11,794 nucleotides of DNA, taken from positions 1-11,794 of the forward strand of contig JAQUXD010000043.1 of the NCBI GenBank assembly GCA_028692535.1, in the 5' to 3' direction. This DNA is from Eubacteriales bacterium. Its GTDB lineage: Bacteria > Bacillota > Clostridia > Peptostreptococcales > Anaerovoracaceae. Both the position numbers and the translations under genes were made by a program. This document shows, one piece after another, positions 6,226 through 11,794 of the stretch (within the stretch, counting starts at the first letter, position 1; each line of letters opens with the position of its first letter). A model generated the notes under the pieces. The model worked only from the letters and a program-made list of their open reading frames with translations, was not told the DNA's origin and did no database searches.

Positions 6226-6235
6226 CTTGCAAGGA

Positions 6236-6265
6236 TTGACACCGTACTAGTACGCGTGGTACACT
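6236..6265 (+). promoter_or_regulatory. promoter with operator-like palindrome for the ytrA-type operon
   Basis: TTGACA at 6236-6241 and a weak TACACT at 6260-6265 have an 18-base spacer. A perfect 10-base palindrome GTACTAGTAC (6244-6253) lies in the spacer, and a further GTAC follows at 6259-6262. GntR/YtrA regulators bind such palindromes and repress their own operon, so autorepression is likely. Confidence 0.65.
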
Positions 6266-6292
6266 TATGTCATTACAAAGGAGGGAGGAGCG

Positions 6293-6673
6293 ATGTTTCA
6301 ACTGGATTTAAAAAGCAGGAAATCGATTTATGAGCAAATCGTCGACAACTGCAAGGAGCTGATCGTAGCCGGCGTGTTGGCGCCCAACGATAAACTGCCA
6401 TCGGTAAGGGAACTCTCGGCAACACTGACCGTCAATCCCAATACGATCCAAAAGGCTTACAGGGAACTGGAACAAACCGGCTGGATCTACACCGTTTCAG
6501 GTTTGGGCTGTTTTGTGAGCGAATCGCGGCACGAGCCGGACCCGAAGCAGGTACGCGGCCTTCTGAATAAAATCGGGATGCTGGTAAAGGAACTGTTGTT
6601 CCTTGGGCTCCCACCGGAAGAAGTGAAGCAGGAAATTGATAAGGTGATTCAAGAAAGGGGGGTCTCGCATTGA
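6293..6673 (+). CDS. GntR family transcriptional regulator, YtrA subfamily
   Basis: 126 residues. The start has a strong GGAGGGAGGAG site at 6280-6290. The N-terminal winged helix-turn-helix (about residues 1-75) carries the GntR signature: SIYEQIVDNC (11-20), LPSVRELSATLTVNPNTIQK (35-54), then AYRELEQTGWIYT and a wing. The C-terminal part is only about 50 helical residues with no FCD, UTRA or aminotransferase domain, which defines the YtrA subfamily. These proteins normally repress an ABC exporter operon encoded with them and respond to cell-envelope stress or antimicrobials. That layout is exactly what follows here. Its TGA overlaps the TTG start of the ATPase gene. A palindrome in the promoter spacer is the probable operator. 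The inducer is unknown. Confidence 0.92.
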   Translation: MFQLDLKSRKSIYEQIVDNCKELIVAGVLAPNDKLPSVRELSATLTVNPNTIQKAYRELEQTGWIYTVSGLGCFVSESRHEPDPKQVRGLLNKIGMLVKELLFLGLPPEEVKQEIDKVIQERGVSH

Positions 6674-7566
6674 TACAGGTGAAGGGACTCTGTAAAAGCT
6701 TTGATGATTTTACGGCGCTTTCGGATTTGAACGTGCACGTGGAGACCGGCTCGATCTATGGTCTCATCGGCGTGAACGGATCCGGAAAGACGACACTGAT
6801 CAAGCATCTGACCGGCGTATACATGCCGGACGCCGGGCAAATCATATACGATGGAGAAGATATTTACGAGAACATGGGCGTAAAGGAACGCTTGGGATAT
6901 ATTCCGGATGATCTGTACTTTTTCAACTCCTACAACCTACGGGACATGGCGAGTTTTTATCGGAAAATCTATCCCCGGTGGAATGAGCCGCGCTATCAGG
7001 CAATGCTTCAGGAATTCGGTCTGTCCGAAAGGCGCAAGATCAGTAAATTCTCCAAAGGGATGCAGAAGCAGGCGGCGTTCATCCTCACCATGAGCACCAT
7101 GCCGGACTATCTGATCCTGGATGAGCCTATCGACGGTTTGGATCCGCTGATTCGAAAGAAGGTATGGCGCTACGTGGTTTCCGATGTGGCCGAAAGACAG
7201 ATGACCGTGCTGGTTTCTTCCCACAACCTGCGGGAAATGGAAGGGATCTGCGACTATATCGGCATTCTGTCCGGCGGGCGAATGATGATCGAAAGAGATC
7301 TTGAAGAGCTGAAGACCGATATCCATAAAGTGCAGATCGCTTTTAAAGATCAGCAGGATCGCACTTTTGCGGAGCTGAACATTTTGCATCGAGAAAAACG
7401 AGGCAGCGTAGAGCTTTTGATCGTCCGGGATTCCGGTGATCATGTAAAATCGGTGCTGGAAAAAGAGGAACCGGCGGTCTTGGATATGCTTCCGTTATCG
7501 TTGGAGGAAATATTTATTTATGAAATGGGGGGTGAAAGCAGTGAAATTCAAAGCATATTGTTCTAA
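6670..7566 (+). CDS. ABC transporter ATP-binding protein of the YtrA-type operon
   Basis: 298 residues. TTG at 6670 is used because AAAGGGGGG (6654-6662) lies seven bases upstream and the start overlaps the regulator's stop. Walker A is GVNGSGKTT (34-42). The Q-loop region reads GYIPDD (76-81), with Asp where canonical proteins have Gln. The signature is KFSKGMQ (126-132), a variant of LSGGQ. Walker B is YLILDEPIDGLDP (147-159) with Glu152 as the catalytic base. His185 in SSHNLRE is the switch histidine. A C-terminal extension of about 90 residues follows. It powers the membrane protein encoded next, by analogy with YtrB/BcrA-type exporters of the cytoplasmic membrane. The 3' end overlaps the next gene. 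Confidence 0.94.
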   Translation: MIQVKGLCKSFDDFTALSDLNVHVETGSIYGLIGVNGSGKTTLIKHLTGVYMPDAGQIIYDGEDIYENMGVKERLGYIPDDLYFFNSYNLRDMASFYRKIYPRWNEPRYQAMLQEFGLSERRKISKFSKGMQKQAAFILTMSTMPDYLILDEPIDGLDPLIRKKVWRYVVSDVAERQMTVLVSSHNLREMEGICDYIGILSGGRMMIERDLEELKTDIHKVQIAFKDQQDRTFAELNILHREKRGSVELLIVRDSGDHVKSVLEKEEPAVLDMLPLSLEEIFIYEMGGESSEIQSILF

Positions 7567-9682
7567 TTTTTTCTCTGTGCCTCTCGCCATGGAAAACATG
7601 AAACGTTTCTGGGCTATCGGCGTGGTCGGCTTGTTGGTATATTTGCTTTCCGGCGTCTTTCCGATGATCCTCTCCTACGATGATATTCGGCCATATATGA
7701 TCGAATCGATGCTAAGCAATCACAACCCGGGCTACATGGCAGCCCATTTGTTTCTGGCGATCTCGGCGGCGGTGGCTGTGTTCCGCTATCTTCAGAACAC
7801 TGGGAGCACCAGCGTGATGCATGCGATGCCGTTTACCCGAAAAGGATTGTACCTGTCTTCGTATTGGTCCGGTCTGAAGCTGGCGTATCTGCCGGCCCTC
7901 GTGAACGGTCTGTTACTGCTGTTGTTGAAAACACCGGTCTATCAGACTGTTTACGTAGATAATCTTCCGATCCAAACGAATGTTTACACCACTGCAGGCG
8001 TGATGGGATGGATGGCGGGGGTCTTAGTGATCATTACGTTCATGTATTCTATTGCGGTATTCGCTGGGATGGTTACAGGATCCGTGGTTCTGCACGCGCT
8101 CACCGCAGTAGGCTTCAACTTTTTGCTCACCGCTCTTTACGGCACATTTCTGGGATATTCGGAGATTTATTTCTTCGGATTTACCTACAATGAACTGATC
8201 AGCGAGATCGCGCTGAAGCTCAGCCCATACACTTACGTTTTTCAGCAAGAGGGCGTGATCCCGGCGAAAGCCTGGATGGGGTACATGTCTGTGGCGGCGC
8301 TCATTGCTGTCGGGACATACTTCATCTACAAGAAAAGACCGCTGGAAAAAGCCACCGACAGTACGGTATTTCGCTTTATGGAATACTTCATTTCATTCCT
8401 GGTCGTGTTTTTCGGATCCAGCCTGATCGGGATGATCTTTCACGAATACGATTACGGGTACGCCGGATATGTGTTCGGCGGGATTCTGGGATTCCTGATC
8501 GGTCAGATGATTGTTAAAAAAACCATGAAAATTTTCGACCTGGAAAATCTGAAAGTCTTTGTGGTATTTGCCGGCATCATGGCGATCATCGTCGTCGGCT
8601 TCAGCAAGGATGCGCTCGGATATGAGCGAAGAGTGCCGGATCAAAATTCAGTAAACACCGCAACGATTTCATCCTATGATCTGACACCCGGCAATATGCC
8701 TTCGACATTCAGCGAAAAGGATAATGTACAACAGGTGCTGGATTTCCATAAAGCCGTTGTCGACGGCCGGAAAGAATATCGCGACTTCCAGGGCTCAGGA
8801 TTCAACATGACTCTCACCTATGAAATGTCATCGGGCCGCCAGATGTCCAGACGCTATCTATTGCCGTATGAGGCGATCATGCGTTCTGATGCGCTGCGGC
8901 AGCTGTATGAATCCACCGAGGCTGAAAAGCCTGCGGAAATGCTTGCCCAATTCCATATACCCGACACGCAGATCGCTCTGTATCCTGCCGGTTATTCCAG
9001 CAAGCAACCGATGACGATGCACTATTCGGACGATGATGCGGCCAATGGGAGAAAGCAAGCGTTGCTGGAAGCGCTTCTCCTGGATCTCAAGGGAATGACG
9101 TTTACCGAACTCGTTTCGGGACGGGCGCCGGTTCTGCAGTTGGAGATCTTGCACAGAGTGAAGAAGGATGATACTTCATATAATATTCCCGAAGAAACCT
9201 ATCCCTACCCGCAAGAAAAGGATTCGGGCAATTACAGGTATGAATCTTACAGCTATTCGATCACGACCGATTATACGAATACACTTCGATGGATCGACGA
9301 GAATCAGCTTTCGCAGTTATTGAACTCTGCCGATGAAAAGGAGTTTGCGGTGATCAGTCGCAATTGCGCGCCGGGGAAGGAACCCGGCCCCGAAGAGACG
9401 TACGATTACGGAAAATTTGTGTCCATCGACGTAAAACCGCAGTCCGGATCCGGAAAGCTGGTTCTGGAAGATCCGCAAGAGATCACGATGCTGATCCGTA
9501 GCTACGCGTATCGGGACCTGCGCAGCTTTGATTCCGAAGAGGAGGCCTTGTGTCTGATGTTGTACCGTCTGGCTGATTACCAGGACTACGATATGTATGA
9601 AACGACTGATTTTTACTACTTGAACAAAGCGGATCTGCCTGAGGGGATACTGGCAGAAGCAGACCGATACCTGAGCGAATAG
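7541..9682 (+). CDS. ABC-2-like permease with long extracytoplasmic C-terminal domain
   Basis: 713 residues from GTG 7541, which has TGGGGGGTGA (7526-7535) as a near-perfect ribosome-binding site. ATG 7520, with GGAGGA at 7503-7508, would add seven residues and cannot be excluded. About nine membrane helices occupy residues 24-355 (roughly 24-44, 64-84, 112-130, 158-180, 183-204, 246-263, 283-303, 307-325, 337-355). The MHAMPFTRKGLYLSSYW motif after helix 2 is typical of YtrC/ABC-2 exporter permeases. The remaining 350 or so residues are hydrophilic, rich in Tyr and acidic residues, and should face outside. I recall such C-terminal regions in Firmicute ABC permeases of this operon type (DUF6449-like) but cannot verify that here. 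The start lies inside the ATPase gene, implying translational coupling. Substrate unknown; peptide antibiotic or envelope-stress export is plausible. Confidence 0.88.
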   Translation: MKFKAYCSNFFSVPLAMENMKRFWAIGVVGLLVYLLSGVFPMILSYDDIRPYMIESMLSNHNPGYMAAHLFLAISAAVAVFRYLQNTGSTSVMHAMPFTRKGLYLSSYWSGLKLAYLPALVNGLLLLLLKTPVYQTVYVDNLPIQTNVYTTAGVMGWMAGVLVIITFMYSIAVFAGMVTGSVVLHALTAVGFNFLLTALYGTFLGYSEIYFFGFTYNELISEIALKLSPYTYVFQQEGVIPAKAWMGYMSVAALIAVGTYFIYKKRPLEKATDSTVFRFMEYFISFLVVFFGSSLIGMIFHEYDYGYAGYVFGGILGFLIGQMIVKKTMKIFDLENLKVFVVFAGIMAIIVVGFSKDALGYERRVPDQNSVNTATISSYDLTPGNMPSTFSEKDNVQQVLDFHKAVVDGRKEYRDFQGSGFNMTLTYEMSSGRQMSRRYLLPYEAIMRSDALRQLYESTEAEKPAEMLAQFHIPDTQIALYPAGYSSKQPMTMHYSDDDAANGRKQALLEALLLDLKGMTFTELVSGRAPVLQLEILHRVKKDDTSYNIPEETYPYPQEKDSGNYRYESYSYSITTDYTNTLRWIDENQLSQLLNSADEKEFAVISRNCAPGKEPGPEETYDYGKFVSIDVKPQSGSGKLVLEDPQEITMLIRSYAYRDLRSFDSEEEALCLMLYRLADYQDYDMYETTDFYYLNKADLPEGILAEADRYLSE

Positions 9683-9702
9683 CAGAAGCTCAAAAGGGGT
9701 TT

Positions 9703-9731
9703 TGTCCGGCGCGTCGCGCCGGACATTTTTT
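9703..9731 (+). terminator. rho-independent terminator after the ABC permease gene
   Basis: TGTCCGGCGC (9703-9712) pairs perfectly with GCGCCGGACA (9716-9725) around GTC, followed by six T. A strong intrinsic terminator. Confidence 0.9.
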
Positions 9732-9732
9732 A

Positions 9733-9760
9733 TTGACATTTCTGAAATTAATGACATAAT
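9733..9760 (+). promoter_or_regulatory. sigma-A promoter for the decarboxylase gene
   Basis: TTGACA (9733-9738) and CATAAT (9755-9760) have a 16-base spacer. The -35 begins two bases after the T-run of the preceding terminator. The leader is about 60 bases long, and I see no riboswitch in it. Confidence 0.75.
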
Positions 9761-9825
9761 GGTACTTGCGTCCGGCGAGATCTGCCTGACGACGACTCGG
9801 ATGGTAAAAGGAGCTGATAACGGCA

Positions 9826-11277
9826 ATGAACGACCAAAACAGAACCCCTTTGTTTGATGCAATTGTGGAATATAACAAGAGGAAGCCTTCGTATTTTCGT
9901 GTACCCGGGCACCGTTACGAAAAAGGCATCAGCCCGATTCTGCGCGAAGCAGTGGGGGATGCGATTTTTTCTTTTGATCTGACTGAGACCCCTCTTTTAG
10001 ACGATCTTCATCACGCTTCCGGCGCGATCATGGAGGCAGAGCAGCTGGCTGCGGAATTATGGGGCGCTGACTATACCCATTTTCTCGTCAACGGAAGCAC
10101 GTCGGGGAACGAAGTCATGATCATTACAGCCACCCATGGCGGCGGCAAGGTGGCCATTCCCCGAAACGCCCATAAGTCGGCTTTGATGGGCTTGATCCTG
10201 GGTGGCGGAAATCCGGTCTATATCATGCCGGAGCTGGAGCGGGAATGGGGCTTGCACGGCGGCATCACGCCGGAAGCCGTAGAGAAAATGTTCCAGGAAA
10301 ATCCCGATTGCAAAGGCGTTATGGTGGTGAGCCCGACCTACTACGGCATTGCCAGCGATATCCGGGGCATTGCAGACGTGTGTCACAATCACGGCGCCAT
10401 TCTGATGGTGGATGAAGCCCACGGGGCCCACTGCTACTTCAGCGATCTGCTCCCAAAGGGTGCGCTGGAACTGGGGGCAGACGTCTGTGTTCAAAGCATT
10501 CACAAGGTGACAGGCTCGCTCACGCAAAGCTCCATGCTCCACGTAAAATCGGACCGGATCAAGAAAAGTCGGCTGGAATCCAATCTCACATTGGTACAAA
10601 GTACGAGTCCTTCTTATTTGCTCATGACCTCTTTGGATGTGGCGCGCCACGACATCGCCAGGCGGGGCAAGGAGATGATCGACAGGGCCGCAGCTCTGGC
10701 CATAGACGCCCGGGATCGGATCAACGCCATCCCCGGCATGACCTGTGCCGGAAAAGAGCTCATCGGCAGAGCCGGAATTTTTGATTATGATATCACAAAG
10801 TTGGTGGTCAGCGCCGATGATATCGGCATCACCGGCTTTGATCTTAAAAAGATGTTGTTCTTCGATTATAATGTGGATATGGAGCTGGCAGACTATCGCA
10901 ATGCGCTTGCGATCGTTACATTCGCCAATGAACAGGAGGATCTGGATCGATTGGTAGAAGCGCTGCAGGATATCGCAGAGAAGAATCAGGACGGTACGCT
11001 GCTGCCTTTGGCCAAGAAGCTTCCGTCTCAGCCCGAGTATGTGCTTTCTCCGCGGGAGGCCTATTTTTCCGACCGGGAGAGAATTCCATGGATGGACGCC
11101 AAGGGCCGGATCGCAGCGGAGATGATCGCGCCGTATCCGCCGGGCATCCCGGTCATTTATCCGGGCGAACGGATGTCCGAGGAAGTCTGGGATTTCGTGG
11201 AAGCGTTCCGACAGAGAAACGGCCATCTGCACGGGCCTTCAGACGGAAAATTGTCCACCTTCGTCGTTGTAAGATGA
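9826..11277 (+). CDS. Orn/Lys/Arg decarboxylase family protein (SpeA/YaaO type)
   Basis: 483 residues, PLP-dependent fold type I, close in length and layout to Bacillus SpeA (about 490). It begins with TPLFDAIVEY and FRVPGHRYEKG (24-34), typical of the family. TPLLDDLHHASGAI (55-68), the phosphate-binding region NGSTSGN (89-95) and PRNAHKS (112-118) follow. Asp196 in MVDEAHGAH contacts the pyridine nitrogen, and Lys227 in SIHKVTGSLTQSS is the Schiff-base lysine. The C-terminal domain (about 390-483) includes YPPGIPVIYPGE. The enzyme decarboxylates a basic amino acid, giving agmatine, cadaverine or putrescine; which one cannot be read from sequence. NGSTSGN resembles YaaO-like proteins as much as SpeA. 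The ribosome-binding site AAAAGGAG (9806-9813) is 12 bases from ATG, rather far. It is monocistronic, with its own promoter and terminator. Confidence 0.93.
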   Translation: MNDQNRTPLFDAIVEYNKRKPSYFRVPGHRYEKGISPILREAVGDAIFSFDLTETPLLDDLHHASGAIMEAEQLAAELWGADYTHFLVNGSTSGNEVMIITATHGGGKVAIPRNAHKSALMGLILGGGNPVYIMPELEREWGLHGGITPEAVEKMFQENPDCKGVMVVSPTYYGIASDIRGIADVCHNHGAILMVDEAHGAHCYFSDLLPKGALELGADVCVQSIHKVTGSLTQSSMLHVKSDRIKKSRLESNLTLVQSTSPSYLLMTSLDVARHDIARRGKEMIDRAAALAIDARDRINAIPGMTCAGKELIGRAGIFDYDITKLVVSADDIGITGFDLKKMLFFDYNVDMELADYRNALAIVTFANEQEDLDRLVEALQDIAEKNQDGTLLPLAKKLPSQPEYVLSPREAYFSDRERIPWMDAKGRIAAEMIAPYPPGIPVIYPGERMSEEVWDFVEAFRQRNGHLHGPSDGKLSTFVVVR

Positions 11278-11283
11278 TTTCAA

Positions 11284-11320
11284 GGGTGTTAAGCAAATTG
11301 CTTGACACTCTGTTTTTTTT
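11284..11320 (+). terminator. rho-independent terminator after the decarboxylase gene
   Basis: GGGTGTTAAGC (11284-11294) pairs with GCTTGACACTC (11300-11310), 11 pairs with two G.T wobbles, loop AAATT. TG and then eight T follow. Confidence 0.85.
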
Positions 11321-11330
11321 ATGATAAAGT
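11302..11330 (+). promoter_or_regulatory. promoter for ylxM-ffh, overlapping the terminator
   Basis: TTGACA (11302-11307) lies within the 3' arm of the terminator. With a 17-base spacer, TAAAGT (11325-11330) is the -10, preceded by TGA (11322-11324) as an extended -10 element. Transcription would start near 11337, 22 bases before the ylxM ATG. Confidence 0.65.
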
Positions 11331-11358
11331 CCAAGGCGTGATCAAGGAGCACAGCCTC

Positions 11359-11715
11359 ATGTTGGAAGACATCTTTACCATTAACATGTTAAATGACTTC
11401 TACGGAAAACTTCTGCCCCGGCGGCAAGGAGAGTTTCTGCGGCTGTACCGTGAAGAGAACTGGTCTCTTGCGGAGATCGCGCAAGAATTCGGCTTAAGCC
11501 GGCAGGGCGTCTTTGACAGTGTTAAAAAGGCGGAGCGGGCGCTCTACGAATACGAGGACAAACTGGGTCTGCTGGCACGCTTTCGCAAGACGGAACAGAC
11601 GCTTTTGCGCATCGATCAGGCCATTGCTCAGCTGATCGACCAACGCCGGGAAGATCCCGCTTTAACCGAACAGCTCAGACGCATTCAAAACACGGCAGAC
11701 GCATTGGGAGAATAA
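11359..11715 (+). CDS. ylxM: YlxM-type helix-turn-helix protein (UPF0122), SRP-associated
   Basis: 118 residues from ATG 11359, with AAGGAG at 11344-11349. The longer in-frame reading from TTG 11302 starts in the -35 box and is rejected. The start MLEDIFTINMLNDFYGKLL matches the family's opening. A sigma-70 region 4-like helix-turn-helix spans about residues 35-60 (NWSLAEIAQEFGLSRQGVFD), followed by a coiled helical tail. YlxM genes lie directly before ffh in many Firmicutes and Mycoplasma. The protein has been reported to influence SRP GTPase function in streptococci; a DNA-binding role remains possible. The ffh start is two bases after the stop here, so the two are one operon. Confidence 0.93.
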   Translation: MLEDIFTINMLNDFYGKLLPRRQGEFLRLYREENWSLAEIAQEFGLSRQGVFDSVKKAERALYEYEDKLGLLARFRKTEQTLLRIDQAIAQLIDQRREDPALTEQLRRIQNTADALGE

Positions 11716-11716
11716 T

Positions 11717-11794
11717 ATGGCCTTCGAGGGTTTATCAGAGAAACTCAACGGAATATTTAAAAAGCTGAAAGGCAAAGGAGTGCTTACCGAGGCG
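11717..11794 (+). CDS. ffh: signal recognition particle protein Ffh, N-terminal fragment (runs off window)
   Basis: 26 codons are present from ATG 11717, with GGGAG at 11706-11710 at good distance. The residues MAFEGLSEKLNGIFKKLKGK and the following GVLTEA match the conserved opening of the Ffh N domain. Ffh binds 4.5S/scRNA and signal sequences and, as a GTPase with FtsY, delivers ribosomes to the membrane. The ylxM gene immediately before it supports the call. The GTPase and M domains lie outside the window. Confidence 0.93.
   Translation, partial: MAFEGLSEKLNGIFKKLKGKGVLTEA

Noticed and set aside
9770..9777. Second copy of GTCCGGCG in the decarboxylase leader, identical to part of the terminator arm at 9704-9711
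   Set aside because: Only eight bases, and the two lie in different transcripts; probably chance in GC-rich sequence.
10057..11232. 391-codon minus-strand frame antisense to the decarboxylase gene
   Set aside because: Shadow of a clear PLP enzyme gene; no ribosome-binding site or domain.
11302..11358. N-terminal extension of YlxM from TTG 11302
   Set aside because: The TTG is part of the -35 box and of a terminator stem; ATG 11359 has a proper ribosome-binding site and matches the family start.

Overview
The window reads as chromosomal DNA of a Firmicute, most likely an anaerobic Clostridia-type bacterium of intermediate GC. Evidence: a threonine T-box riboswitch, SD-led genes with several TTG/GTG starts, sigma-A-type promoters (TTGACA/TATAAT-like), a YtrA-type GntR/ABC operon, a SpeA/YaaO-type decarboxylase, and the ylxM-ffh pair. 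All genes are on the + strand. Most of the content is ordinary housekeeping and accessory material. I found no CRISPR array, insertion sequence, rRNA or tRNA.

Layout. (1) 1-2414: the 3' end of a Tad/type II secretion-like cluster. It holds the C-terminal part of a TadB-like inner-membrane protein, a short TadC-like protein, three consecutive small membrane-anchored proteins that all begin MKQ, and one further membrane-anchored pilin/TadE-like protein started by TTG. (2) 2394-4456: a threonine-responsive unit. A sigma-A promoter lies in the last codons of the preceding gene. It is followed by a well-formed T-box leader (Thr specifier, antiterminator and terminator all recognisable) and by thrS. 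This ThrRS lacks the usual N-terminal TGS domain but keeps the editing, catalytic and anticodon-binding parts. (3) 4457-6225: a polar amino-acid ABC importer unit with a lipoprotein binding protein and a permease but no ATPase gene. Its promoter carries two ARG-box-like sites three helical turns apart, which suggests ArgR control and an arginine-type substrate. (4) 6236-9731: a YtrA-family GntR repressor, an ABC ATPase and a large ABC-2-like permease with a long extracytoplasmic C-terminal region, translationally coupled, with a palindrome inside the promoter. (5) 9733-11320: a PLP-dependent Orn/Lys/Arg decarboxylase with its own promoter and terminator. (6) 11302-11794: ylxM and the start of ffh (signal recognition particle). 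The ylxM -35 box lies in the 3' arm of the preceding terminator.

Working together: units 2, 3 and 5 all concern amino acids (threonine charging, probable basic amino-acid uptake, and basic amino-acid decarboxylation to a polyamine or its precursor). Each has its own promoter and terminator, so any functional link is inference. No gene-free stretch exceeds 300 bases. The two longest, 2415-2670 and 4411-4642, are filled by the T-box leader and by terminator, inverted repeat, operator and promoter elements respectively.
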